The notes under the pieces are model-generated. The model did no database searches and had not been told where the DNA came from. It saw nothing but the letters and a program-made list of their open reading frames with translations. Positions 34,169 to 43,163 of a stretch of 64,000 nucleotides of DNA are shown here, piece by piece (positions within the stretch are counted from its first letter, which is position 1; every line of letters begins with the position of its first letter). Position numbers and translations under genes: made by a program. The stretch is from Pseudonocardia asaccharolytica DSM 44247 = NBRC 16224 (GTDB lineage: Bacteria; Actinomycetota; Actinomycetes; Mycobacteriales; Pseudonocardiaceae): NCBI RefSeq assembly GCF_000423625.1, contig NZ_AUII01000015.1:47417-111416 (forward strand). The letters run 5' to 3'.

Positions 34169-34441
34169 ATGCGAAAGTTCCTGATCGAGCGCACCGTTCC
34201 CGGCATCCAGAACATGCCCGAGTCCGACCGGCGGAAGGTCTGGGCCAAGTCCAACGCCGTGCTCGCCGAGCTGGCCCCGGACCTGCAGTGGGCGCACAGC
34301 TACGTCACTGACGACAAGCTCTACTGCGTCTACTACACCTCCGACCCCGAGCTCATCCGCGAGCACGCCCGCCGCGGTGGCTTCCCGTGCGACTCGATCA
34401 TGCCGATCGACGACATCGTCGACCCGACGCGCGCGGGGTGA
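34169..34441 (+). CDS. DUF4242 (SCO4226-like) small protein
   Basis: The product is 90 residues, preceded by GAAGGAG. The sequence FLIERTVPGIQNMPESD and the C-terminal HARRGGFPCDSIMPIDDIVDP follow DUF4242, a ferredoxin-like-fold family with a nickel-binding member in Streptomyces. The conserved cysteine and acidic residues are retained. It begins 81 nt after the SARP gene and precedes the wrecked cupin gene, which in intact loci could be in the same operon. Confidence 0.75.
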   Translation: MRKFLIERTVPGIQNMPESDRRKVWAKSNAVLAELAPDLQWAHSYVTDDKLYCVYYTSDPELIREHARRGGFPCDSIMPIDDIVDPTRAG

Positions 34442-34446
34442 GCCCG

Positions 34447-34665
34447 GTGGACTCCCTGGTCGCCCGCTCGTTCGCGCATCCGGACGAGACCCGGACATTC
34501 GCCCGGGCCGGTTCGTGCTGGAGCCCGGGTGGCGCTGGTCGGAGTCGGTGCGCCCGCTGGTCGGCAGGGAGTCCTGCCGGACCCTGCACGTCGGCTACGT
34601 GCTGTCCGGTCGGATGCACGTGGTGACCGACGACGGCGCGGCCGGGGTACGCCGCCGCGCACTGA
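34447..34665 (+). pseudogene. Cupin-domain protein, disrupted
   Basis: The GTG at 34447 begins DSLVARSFAHPDETRTF, then the frame breaks near 34495 and continues in another frame as RFVLEPGWRWSESVRPLVG and CRTLHVGYVLSGRMHVV. About 15-20 codons are missing at the break and the C-terminal half of the cupin barrel is absent after about 34650. Both lesions are deletions rather than point changes. Confidence 0.75.
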
Positions 34666-34674
34666 CGCCGAAGG

Positions 34675-34703
34675 ACGCCGAGCCACCCGCGGCGGCTCGG
34701 CGT
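34675..34703. terminator. Hairpin inside the decayed region
   Basis: A perfect 10-bp stem (ACGCCGAGCC and complement) with a 9-nt loop just past the cupin remnant. It may be the old terminator of the SARP-DUF4242-cupin unit. Confidence 0.5.
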
Positions 34704-34985
34704 TGCCGTACGGCTGCGCGAAGAGGCGCCCGATCCATGCTCGGCGAGATGGCGGTCGGTCCCTCGAGGCAGCGAGGCGGCTCCGCGACGCCGCCGCCGG
34801 CCGTCCTGTACGGCGGTGTCGGCGGCGAGCACCTGGGTCCACCGCTGTTCGGCGCCACCGCTGTTCGGCGCGACCGTCGAGCGGCTGGCGGCCGCCTGGA
34901 AGCGTGTTGTGGGACGACTCGGGAACGATGCCGCCCGACGCGCCGCCGACCGCGGGCGGGCTCTCGCGGCAGCGGACCTCGTCGA

Positions 34986-35186
34986 CTACGCGTCGGCGAT
35001 CGCCTCGGGGCGGGGGAACAGACGTGGGTTCGTGACGAGGCGAACGAACGCGAGCAGGCTCGGCCACGGCAGCCCCACCGGGGCCGATCCTCCGAGCCGG
35101 GCATCAAGTCACCGGCGTGCCACGGCGTGCTGCGCGTAGTCGGCGACGTGCGCGTACAGCAGGACGTTCGCATCGAGCAGGATCAC
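34986..35186 (-). pseudogene. vapC: VapC-type PIN-domain toxin, fragmented
   Basis: The GTG at 35186 overlaps the VapB stop (GTGA), as in intact vapBC operons, and starts ILLDANVLLYAHVADYAQH with the first PIN aspartate, but a TGA ends it after 26 codons (35109). A second piece (35078-34986) reads VGLPWPSLLAFVRLV then TNPRLFPRPEAIADA in a VapC-like order, then stops. The catalytic middle and C-terminal acidic residues are missing. No ribonuclease activity is possible. Confidence 0.75.
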
Positions 35187-35374
35187 CGGTAGGTGTCGTT
35201 CTCGACGAGCACAAGGACCTCCGCGACATCGTCGACGTCCGGCAGGGCCGGCCGGCCCAGAGAGACCGGCCGGGTGAAGGACGTCGGACGCGACGGAGCC
35301 GGCGACTCCAGGCGGCTCAGTCCGGCGCGCAGGGCGTCGTTGAGCACCTCCTTGAACGTGCCTCCGCGGAGGGT
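35183..35374 (-). pseudogene. vapB: VapB-type antitoxin C-terminus fused to regulator remnant
   Basis: The end of an open frame reads GGTFKEVLNDALRAGLSRLE, then SLGRPALPDVDDVAEVLVL and stops, which is the C-terminal half of a VapB antitoxin with its toxin-binding tail. The DNA-binding N-terminus is replaced in frame by the C-terminal part of an AfsR-like regulator. The stop overlaps the vapC start. The fusion lacks a start of its own. Confidence 0.7.
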
Positions 35375-36890
35375 CGGGCCCAGCTCCGCCACCGCGACCC
35401 GGGCCCGGTCGACGACGTGGGACCGCGGCAGCAACGCGGCCAGCTCCGAGATCCCTCCGTGCACCTGCGGGCCGACCCGGTCCTGCAGCACGTCGTGCAG
35501 CCGGCGGTAGCGCTTCGCGTCCGCACCGGTGACGGCCGGCGCGGAGGGCACCTGGGCGGCCGCCGCGAGCAGCAGCGCGGCGGTCTCGTCGCGGCCCCGG
35601 GCGGCGAACAGCTCGGCGAGAACGCGCAGCGACGTCCACAGCTGCGGCCAGGCGGCCAGCCGCAGCCAGCGCTCCAGCAGCGGACCGGCGACGTCCGCGA
35701 CATCCCCGCGCCAGCAGGCGATCAGGGCCAGGGTGGCGTAGCCGTCCACCCGCCGGGTCGGCGCCAGCCCCCCGACGGACAGCAGCTCCCGCCAGCACGT
35801 TGCGGATCGGTCGTGATCGCCCCGGTAGAGCCTCGCCACGCCCAGTGCGGTCAGCGCGAGGAAACGTTCGTCGACCTCCCGGACCCCGTCCCGCGCGACG
35901 GCTGCCAGCGTCTCGGCCGCGTCCAGGTCGCCCTGCTGGAGCGCGGCGAGCGCGCCGGCGTCTCCCCGACGCCCGGGTGCTCGGCCATCTTCCGGACCAA
36001 GCCGGCCAGCTCCGGCCGGAGTGTCCCGGGCATGGCGGCGAGGGCGAGCCCGCCCGTGATCTGCCCGGCCAGCTCGATGTGCCCGGTCCGCAGCGCCCAG
36101 GTCAGGGCGGCCCGGCGGACGTCGGTCTCGACATCGGTCTCGGCGAGGCGCTCCGGGGCGAAGGCCCGCACGATCTCCAGCAGCCGGTGCCGGGCGCCGC
36201 CGGGACCGTCCCGGCTCACGACCAGTGACGCGTCAACCAGCTCGGCCAGGTCGGTGGCCACCGGCCGGTCGCACAGCGGCGCGGCGACCAGCTCCGCCGC
36301 GTCGTCGTCGCGGCCGAGGAACGCCGCCTCGCTCACCGACCACCGAGGCGGGGGCGGCGGGCCGGATGCGCGTGGGGCGGGCAGGTCGTGGTTGAGGATC
36401 CGCACCTGAAGCTCGTTCAGGCTCGGTGACAGGTCGAGCCCGATCTCGTCGGCGAGCAGCCGCCGGTAGTCCTGGTAGCGATCCAGCACCTCGCCGACCC
36501 GCCCGGCCCGGTACAGCGCGGTCATCAGCAGGCCGGCGCGGTCCTCGACGGTGGCCAGTCGCAGCTCGTTGAGCCGGACGGTCTCGGCCCGGGTGAAGTC
36601 GCGCTCGGCGAACTCCGCGTAGGCCGGCCCCCGCCACAGCAGCTCGGCGGCGTCCAGCAGCTCCAGCGCCGCCCGCGCGGGAGCATCGGCGGCCCGGTCG
36701 CGCAAGGTCTCGTAGCGCGCGGCACGGCCGGCAGCACCTCACCCCACGCCGCCTCGATCAGCGCGTCGGCGGGAACCGGCCGGTTCGCGTGCACCAGCAG
36801 CGCGGCCAGCACGGCCCGCTGGCGGCTGCTGGGCAGCGGCACCGGATCGCCGCCGCGGCACACCTCCAGGGCACCGAGTGGCACTACCGG
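35375..36890 (-). pseudogene. AfsR/BTAD-type regulator, internally deleted and frameshifted
   Basis: Reading on the minus strand: the winged-helix start (LGALEVCRGGDPVPLPSSRQ, then RAVLAALLVHANRPVPADAL) near 36880-36740; a break with about 60 codons lost near 36720; a good BTAD segment (AELLWRGPAYAEFAERDFTR to EIGLDLSPSLNELQVRIL); then FLGRDDDAAELVA jumps straight to LAELVDASLVV, so the whole ATPase domain, about 250 residues, is missing without loss of frame; a further frameshift near 35960; and a TPR-like end. The first codons are lost where the region meets a methyltransferase remnant. Confidence 0.75.
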
Positions 36891-37511
36891 GTCAGCTACC
36901 GCAACAGCCTGATCACCGAGTGGATCCCGGCCCTGGACGGCGTGGAGGCCAGGCTGCGCTCCGGCGCCCGGGTGGCCGACATCGGCACCGGCCACGGTGC
37001 CGCGCTGATCTTGCTGGCGCAGGCCTACCCGGCGTCGGAGTTCGTCGGATACGACTCGCACCCCGGCTCGATCGAGGTGGCTCGCAAGCGGGCCGTCGAG
37101 GCCGGAGTGAGCAACCGGGTGCGGTTCGAGGTCGTCGAGACCACCGGCTACCCGACCGGGGAACACGACCTGGTCTGCTTCTTCGACACGCTGCATGACC
37201 TCAGCGACCCGGTCGGCGCCGCCGCCCATGCCCGCCGGGCGCTGGCGCCGGACGGCACCCTGATGCTCTTCGAGCCGCTCGCGTTCGACGACCTGGCCCC
37301 GAACCTGGCGAACAACCCGGGAGCGGCCCTGTACTACGGCGCGTCGACGTTCCTGTGCGTGGCGAACTCGCTGTCCCAGCCGGTCGGCCTCGGTCTCGGC
37401 GCGCAGGCCGGCGAATCGCGGCTGCGGGCGGTACTCGCCGAGGCCGGCTACCGGCACGTCCGGCGGGTTGCGGAGAGTCCGTTCAACATGGTGCTCGAGG
37501 CCCGTCCGTAG
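36879..37511 (+). pseudogene. SAM-dependent methyltransferase, 5' truncated
   Basis: From YRVSYRNSLITEWIPALDG onwards this is a class I methyltransferase with motif I VADIGTGHGAALI, motif II-like FVGYDSHPGSIEVARKRA, and a complete C-terminus. It resembles Rv2258c-type enzymes, which have about 130 residues (a winged-helix dimerisation domain) in front; those are missing here. The open frame can be extended to an ATG at 36789, but those codons are antisense to the AfsR-like remnant. Without a proper start it is probably not expressed. Confidence 0.7.
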
Positions 37512-37615
37512 CGGTCGGCGCTCGGCGAGCCGGTCGCCCCCCGCGCCGGCGGCGAAGCCACCGGCGCCCGTCGCTGAGATGCGCCACGCTGATCAGCGCC
37601 CCTACGATCAGCGGC

Positions 37616-39721
37616 ATGACCAGCGCGGGCGGGCCGTCCGGGACGCTCGGCGAGGTGCTGGCAGGCCGCCGGGGCCGGTACTTCGTGGGGCGCATCGCCG
37701 AGGCGAGCCTGTTCCGCGACGCACTGCAGCAGGACGAGCCGCCGTTCTCGGTGCTGCACGTCCACGGACCGGGGGGCATCGGGAAGACCGCGCTGCTCGA
37801 CGTGTTCGCCGGGGTCGCCGATGCGGCGGACGCGACGGTGGCCCGCCTCGACGGCCGCGACCTGGACCCCGCACCGTCGGCGCTGACCGAGGCGTTGGCG
37901 GCGAGCCTGGACATCCCCGGCGGGGACGGGGTGATCAGCGCTCCCGGCCGGGTCGTGCTTCTGATCGACACCTACGAGCGGCTCGCCCCGGTCGACGACT
38001 GGATTCGCGCGCGGCTGCTGCCCCGGCTGCCGGCGACGGCGATCACGGTGCTCGCCGGCCGCGAGCCACCGACTCCGGCGTGGCGCGCCGACCCCGGCTG
38101 GCGCGACCTGCTTCGGGTCGTCTCCCTGCGCAACCTGCGCCCGGAGGACAGCCGCGGATACCTCAGCGCCGGCGGAGTGGACCCGGCGCTGCACGAGCGG
38201 ATGCTCACGGTCACGCACGGCCATCCGTTGGGGTTGTCGCTGCTGGCCGACGTGGTCGCCCGGGACGGCGAGATGCCGGCCGATCCGCTCACCCCGGATC
38301 TCGTGGGGACCCTGTTGCAACGGTTCGTCGAGGCGGTGCCGAGCGCGCTGTGCCGGCGTGCCCTGGAGGTGTGCGCGCTGGCCCGGGTGACCACCGAGTC
38401 CCAGCTGCGCGACGTCCTCGAGCTCGATGACGCGCACGAGCTGTTCGGTTGGCTGCGCGAGCTGTCGTTCGTCGAGGCCGGCCCGGACGGCGTGTTCCCC
38501 CACGACCTGGCCCGCGACGCACTGGCCGCCGACCTGCGCTGGCGCGACCTGGACGGCTACCGGCGCGTGTTCCGCGGCGTCCGGAACCACATCCACGCCC
38601 GTCTGGCCGCCGCCGAGGGTCGCGAGCAGCAGCGCGCGATCGTCGACGAGAAGTTCCTGTTCGAGAGGTTCGTATCTCGCAACCTTCCCGGCGTCGCGGT
38701 GCCGGTGGACTGGGAGTCGCTGGGCCGGCACTACCCGGTGCAGGCCGGGCCCGAGGACCGCACGGTGATCCTCGACCTGGTGCGGGCGTGGGAGGGCGAG
38801 GAGTCCGCGGCTATCGCCGAGCGCTGGCTGGACCACCAGCCCGAGGGCTTCTACGTCCTCGGCGGCCACGACAGCCCGGTGCGGGGCGTCCTCGGTTTCC
38901 TCGACCTGACCCGAGCCTCCACGGCGGACCTCGCCGCCGATCCGGGCGCCCGGGCGGCCTGGGACTTCGCCCACCGGCAGGCGCCGCCGCGGGCCCGGGA
39001 TGCCGTCCGGCAGACCCGCTTCGTCATCGACGCCCATGCCTACCAGGCACCGTCGCCCACGATGACCGTCGCGCCCGCCCTGTCGATCCAGCGGCATCTG
39101 CACACCCCGAACCTCGCCTGGAACTTCCTCACCCTCGCCGAGCCCGACCGGTGGGCCGAGTACTTCGCCGTGGCGGAGACCCCTCGCGCGGCAGGCGCCG
39201 ACTTCACGGTGGGCGGCCGGCGCTACGGACTGTTCGCCCACGACTACCGGCAGCTGTCCGTCGTCGCCTGGCTGGAGTTGGTGACCGAACGCGCGCTCGC
39301 CGAGGACGTGCGCGTCGCGCCGCCGGTACGGCCGCCGGCGCTGCTGGTGTTGTCCCAGCCGGAGTTCGCCGACGCCGTCCGGCAGGCGCTGCGCGACCTG
39401 CACCGGCCCGACCTGCTCGCGCGCAACCCGCTGCTGCGGACCCGGCTGTTGTGCGACCGCGCCGGGGACGGCGAACCGGGCGCCGGCACGCTCGAGGCCT
39501 TGCTACGAGACGCCGTCGACGGGCTGGCCCGGCACCCCGGCGATGACAAGCTGCTGCGGGCGGTCGACCGCACCTACCTGCGGCCCGCGGGCACGCAGGA
39601 GGCCGCGGCGGCCGTCCTCGGGCTCCCGTTCAGCACCTATCGGCGACACCTCGGCCGTGGACTCGCCCGGATCGTGTCCTGGCTGTGGGAGCGCGAGGTC
39701 TACGGCCCTGAGCACAGGTGA
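37616..39721 (+). CDS. STAND-type ATPase regulator with C-terminal helix-turn-helix-like segment
   Basis: The product is 701 residues from the ATG at 37616. Residues 1-35 lead to FVGRIAEASLFRDAL, then Walker A HGPGGIGKTALLDVF and Walker B RVVLLIDTYERL. The rest to residue 650 is helical. The C-terminus (TQEAAAAVLGLPFSTYRRHL then GRGLARIVSWLWERE) looks like a sigma-70 region 4-type HTH. This combination, ATPase followed by HTH, fits a regulator rather than an NLR defence protein. No ribosome-binding site is obvious. Targets unknown; two FAD monooxygenases follow. Confidence 0.65.
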   Translation: MTSAGGPSGTLGEVLAGRRGRYFVGRIAEASLFRDALQQDEPPFSVLHVHGPGGIGKTALLDVFAGVADAADATVARLDGRDLDPAPSALTEALAASLDIPGGDGVISAPGRVVLLIDTYERLAPVDDWIRARLLPRLPATAITVLAGREPPTPAWRADPGWRDLLRVVSLRNLRPEDSRGYLSAGGVDPALHERMLTVTHGHPLGLSLLADVVARDGEMPADPLTPDLVGTLLQRFVEAVPSALCRRALEVCALARVTTESQLRDVLELDDAHELFGWLRELSFVEAGPDGVFPHDLARDALAADLRWRDLDGYRRVFRGVRNHIHARLAAAEGREQQRAIVDEKFLFERFVSRNLPGVAVPVDWESLGRHYPVQAGPEDRTVILDLVRAWEGEESAAIAERWLDHQPEGFYVLGGHDSPVRGVLGFLDLTRASTADLAADPGARAAWDFAHRQAPPRARDAVRQTRFVIDAHAYQAPSPTMTVAPALSIQRHLHTPNLAWNFLTLAEPDRWAEYFAVAETPRAAGADFTVGGRRYGLFAHDYRQLSVVAWLELVTERALAEDVRVAPPVRPPALLVLSQPEFADAVRQALRDLHRPDLLARNPLLRTRLLCDRAGDGEPGAGTLEALLRDAVDGLARHPGDDKLLRAVDRTYLRPAGTQEAAAAVLGLPFSTYRRHLGRGLARIVSWLWEREVYGPEHR

Positions 39722-39781
39722 CCACGAGTGAACAGCAGCTGACCTGGAGAACGGTCACCGGTCCAGCGCACCCTCGGCCCC

Positions 39782-41206
39782 ATGGACACGCAGATCGGAG
39801 ATCACGCGCTCGTGCTGGGCGGGGGCATGGCGGGGCTGCTCACCGCCCGCGTCCTGGCCGACGCCTACACCGAGGTGACGGTGGTGGAGCGCGACGCGCT
39901 GCCCGTGGGCTGCGCCCCGCGCCGCGGTGTTCCGCAGGCCCGCCACGCGCACGCGCTGCTGGCCCGCGGCCAGCAGGTGCTGGAGGAGCTGTTCCCGGGG
40001 TTGACCGCAGAACTGGTAGCGGGAGGCGTGCCGACCGGCGACTTCCTGCGTGACGTGCGCATGTATCTGGGTGGGCACCAGATGCGGCGGGTCGAGACGG
40101 GTCTGGTGGCGGTGAGCGCGAGCCGCGCGTTTCTCGAGCACCACGTCCGGGCGCGGGTGCACGCTCTGCCCGGCGTCACGTTCGTGGACCGCACGGACGT
40201 CCTGGGCCTGGCCGCCACCTCCGACCGGAGCAGGGTCACCGGCGCGCGCATCATCCGCCGGGCCGACGGCAGCGTGGAGGAGGTGCTCGCCGCCGACCTC
40301 GTCGTCGACGCGACCGGCCGCGGGTCGCGCACCCCGCTCTGGCTCGACGAGCTCGACTATCGGCGGCCCGAGGAGCAACGGGTGCCCATCGACGTTGGCT
40401 ACGCGACCCGCATGTACCGCATCGGGGGCGACGTACTCGACGGTGACCTGGCGATCCTGCACGGTCCGACCGCCCGCCGTCCGCGGGCCGGTGTCCTGGC
40501 CAGGCTGGAGGGCGGCCGGTGGATGCTGACGCTCGCCGGCGTCCTCGGCGACCATCCGCCCACCGAGCCGGACGGGTTCGTCGAGTTCGCCCGGTCCCTG
40601 CAGTTCCCCGACATCCACCAGGCACTCCGGGACGCCGAACCGCTCGACGACCCTGTTCGGTTCCGGTTCCCGGTGAGCCTGCGCCGCCGATACGAACGGC
40701 TGGCGCGGTTTCCCGACGGCCTCCTCGTGACCGGCGACGGCCTCTGCAGCTTCAACCCGGTCTACGGGCAGGGCATGACCGTCGCCGCGCTCGAGGCGCT
40801 CGCGTTACGCCGCCACCTGAGACGGGGTGGACAACCACGACCGGCACGCTTCCACCGGGACGCGGCCCGGGTGATCGACGGGCCATGGAGCATCGCGGTC
40901 GGCGGCGATCTCGCCTTCCCCGGTGTCGAGGGACGCCGCACTCCCGCCGTCCGGTTCCTGAATGCCTACGTCGCCCGGCTGCACGCAGCCGCCGCCCGCG
41001 ACGGGCGGCTGGCCCGCGCATTCGTGCGAGTCTCCGGCCTCGTCGATCCCCCGCAGGCGCTGTTGCGGCCCGGGGTCGTCGTCCGAGTGCTGCAAGCTCC
41101 GGCGCGCAGGCCCCGGGGGCTGTCGCACCCGGGACCGGCAGGCCGGAGACTCTCAGCGACAGGAGTCACCGTCGGTGCCCGCGCCGATGAGGCCGTGCTC
41201 GAGTGA
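39782..41206 (+). CDS. FAD-dependent monooxygenase/oxidoreductase
   Basis: The product is 474 residues. FAD motif GGGMAGLLTA is at the N-terminus, followed by a PHBH-type ribityl-binding DGLLVTGDGLCSFNPVYGQGM. The substrate domain has RRGVPQARHAHALL, typical of the geranylgeranyl-reductase-like/aromatic hydroxylase group in actinomycete clusters. The last 50 residues are Arg/Pro-rich and the 3' end overlaps the end of the convergent TetR gene by 54 bp. Substrate unknown. Confidence 0.8.
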   Translation: MDTQIGDHALVLGGGMAGLLTARVLADAYTEVTVVERDALPVGCAPRRGVPQARHAHALLARGQQVLEELFPGLTAELVAGGVPTGDFLRDVRMYLGGHQMRRVETGLVAVSASRAFLEHHVRARVHALPGVTFVDRTDVLGLAATSDRSRVTGARIIRRADGSVEEVLAADLVVDATGRGSRTPLWLDELDYRRPEEQRVPIDVGYATRMYRIGGDVLDGDLAILHGPTARRPRAGVLARLEGGRWMLTLAGVLGDHPPTEPDGFVEFARSLQFPDIHQALRDAEPLDDPVRFRFPVSLRRRYERLARFPDGLLVTGDGLCSFNPVYGQGMTVAALEALALRRHLRRGGQPRPARFHRDAARVIDGPWSIAVGGDLAFPGVEGRRTPAVRFLNAYVARLHAAAARDGRLARAFVRVSGLVDPPQALLRPGVVVRVLQAPARRPRGLSHPGPAGRRLSATGVTVGARADEAVLE

Positions 41207-41782
41207 GCAGAAGACCTCGTCCAGCAGCGCGCGCAGGTCCGAGCCCTCCGCGGCAAGCCACCGCTCGTAGGCCGCGAGCGCGACGCCCAGGCTGGCGTGC
41301 CCGATCGTCTGCGGGATCAGCGCGTCGCTGGGCTGCCCGAGCCGCTCGGCAGCATAGTCGGCGACAACCTGCCGCCAGGCGGCGTAGCGCAGCGTCGAGT
41401 GCGCCTGCAGGGCGGGAGTGCCGAGGATGAGCCGCAGCCGCCTGCGGTGCCAGGGCTGCTCCGCGGGTGCGACCTCGTTGAAGTCGAGCACCGCGGCCCG
41501 GATGCCGGCCATGACCGGGATGTCGGGCGGCAGCGCGGCGAACGTCGCCCGCATCCGGTGCAGCTGCTCGTCGAACGCGCCCCATGGCACGTCGTTCTTG
41601 GAGGCGTAGTACCGGAAGAAGGTGCGTCGGCCGATGCCGGCGGCGTGTGCGATGTCGTCGACCGTGGTCGTGTCGAAACCGCGCTCGGTGAACAGGTCCA
41701 GGGCGATGTGTTCGATCTCGGCGCGCGACGTGACCGGGCGGCGACCTGCCCTTCGTGCGCCTTCGTCGGCAACTGTGGACAT
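41153..41782 (-). CDS. mftR: TetR regulator of mycofactocin type (MftR-like)
   Basis: The product is 209 residues. The N-terminal HTH reads TTVDDIAHAAGIGRRTFFRYY, and RRPVTSRAEIEHIALDLFTERG and the SKNDVPWGAFDEQL, ALQAHSTLRYAAWRQVVADY, and IGHASLGVALAAYERWL blocks are those of MftR, the acyl-CoA-responsive repressor of mycofactocin clusters. No mftA-F genes are in the window, so this copy is orphaned or the cluster lies elsewhere. Two consecutive ATGs (41785, 41782) follow GAGGAAGGG; the second has better spacing. It sits between two FAD monooxygenases. Confidence 0.8.
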   Translation of the reverse strand: MSTVADEGARRAGRRPVTSRAEIEHIALDLFTERGFDTTTVDDIAHAAGIGRRTFFRYYASKNDVPWGAFDEQLHRMRATFAALPPDIPVMAGIRAAVLDFNEVAPAEQPWHRRRLRLILGTPALQAHSTLRYAAWRQVVADYAAERLGQPSDALIPQTIGHASLGVALAAYERWLAAEGSDLRALLDEVFCSLEHGLIGAGTDGDSCR

Positions 41783-41867
41783 CATCCCTTCCTCTGCGGC
41801 ACGGGGTGAGGCTCGCGCCTGCCTTGAGCATCCCATGGCGGCGGTCCTGCTGGTCCCGGCGACCTGA

Positions 41868-43031
41868 TCAGGCCGGCCCGCGCGGCGGCACCCCCGGTGG
41901 CGTCCAGCCCAGCACGTCGTCCATGGAGCGCAGCAGCAGGTCCGGGAACAGCCACGACCCGGCGGTCAGCAGCCCGTCGCGAAGCCCGAGCGCCACCGGG
42001 TGGCGCAGCCGGGTCAACCGGCAGACCCGCCAGGAGCGGCGTACCAGCGCGGTGGCGCGGGCGAGCCGCGCCGCGGTGTACGCCGGCAGGTCGACGCGGC
42101 CGGCGCCCTCGCCTGCAACGTGCGCGAGGACCACCGCGTCCTCGATCGCCTGGCACCCGCCCTGGCCGAGGTTGGGGGTCATCGGATGCGCGGCGTCCCC
42201 GAGCAGCGCGACCCGGCCGCGGTGCATCGCCGGCAGCGGCGCGCGCAGCGAGTAGACGTCGTTGCGCAGGACGGCGGCGGGGTCGGTGGCGGCCAGCAGC
42301 GTGGGGATCGGCTCGTGCCAGTCACCGAACGCGCGCAGCAGCTCGGCTCGCTCGTCGTCGGCCCGCAGCCCGGCCGGGACGCCGTCGGTCGCGTAGAGGT
42401 AGACGAGGTCGGCGGCCAGCGGGATGACCCCGAAGACCCGGCCCCGGCCGCCCCAGGTCTCGGTCGCCCGCACCGGCTCCCCCTGCCACGGCACGACCGT
42501 CCGCCACGCGGTCACCCCGGCGTATTCGGGCCCGGGGTGGCCGGGGAACGCCAGGCTTCGGGTCAGAGACCCGATGCCGTCGGCGCCGACGATCAGGTCG
42601 CCGTCGAGGTCTCCCGCGTCGGTCATCACCCGTCCGCGCTCGGGATCGACGTGCTGCACGGTGCGCCCGAGCTGCAGCACGTCGGGATCCAGCCGGTCGA
42701 GAAGGATCTCGACGAGCCGGGCGCGGAGCAGGACGACCACCGAGTCGCCGTAGCGGGCGGCCGCCACGTCCTCGGTGGTTCGGGTGAGCCAGCGACCGTC
42801 GAAACGGCGCACTCCGGCGACGCCCTGGATCCGGGACAGGCGGCGGACCTGGTCACCGAGCCCGACGGTATCCAGCGCCTTCAGCGCGTTCGCCGCGATC
42901 GCGATCCCGGCGCCGACCGGCTCGAGGACCGCCGCCCGCTCGACGACCGTGACCTCCCAGCCGCATTGCCGCAGTGCGATCCCGGCGGTCAGCCCACCGA
43001 TTCCACCGCCGACGACGATCGCGCGCGCCAT
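41868..43031 (-). CDS. FAD-dependent aromatic-type monooxygenase (PHBH fold)
   Basis: The product is 387 residues. GGGIGGLTAG at the N-terminus, the VGADGIGS DG motif in the middle, and LLGDAAHPMTPNLGQGGCQAIEDA are the three FAD/NADPH motifs of class A flavin monooxygenases; it is close in pattern to HpxO/zeaxanthin-epoxidase-like proteins. It hydroxylates or epoxidises a small aromatic or terpenoid. It is upstream of and colinear with the MftR-like gene (85 nt apart) and may be controlled by it. Confidence 0.85.
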   Translation of the reverse strand: MARAIVVGGGIGGLTAGIALRQCGWEVTVVERAAVLEPVGAGIAIAANALKALDTVGLGDQVRRLSRIQGVAGVRRFDGRWLTRTTEDVAAARYGDSVVVLLRARLVEILLDRLDPDVLQLGRTVQHVDPERGRVMTDAGDLDGDLIVGADGIGSLTRSLAFPGHPGPEYAGVTAWRTVVPWQGEPVRATETWGGRGRVFGVIPLAADLVYLYATDGVPAGLRADDERAELLRAFGDWHEPIPTLLAATDPAAVLRNDVYSLRAPLPAMHRGRVALLGDAAHPMTPNLGQGGCQAIEDAVVLAHVAGEGAGRVDLPAYTAARLARATALVRRSWRVCRLTRLRHPVALGLRDGLLTAGSWLFPDLLLRSMDDVLGWTPPGVPPRGPA

Positions 43032-43163
43032 CCCCCACCTCCGTTACCTCATGCCCTGACGGGCCGGTGAGCGCCCAAGTAACGTCCGGACGATCACCGG
43101 CGCTCACGAGCCCGCCAGGGCAGTTGCGCGATGAGTTCCGACGCGGCGCGGAGTCCAGATTGC

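Noticed and set aside
36789..36878. Native N-terminus of the methyltransferase
   Set aside because: These codons are antisense to the AfsR-like regulator and lack the dimerisation domain seen in relatives.
37448..39403. 651-codon minus-strand frame
   Set aside because: Antisense to the STAND ATPase; composition is that of a third-position shadow.
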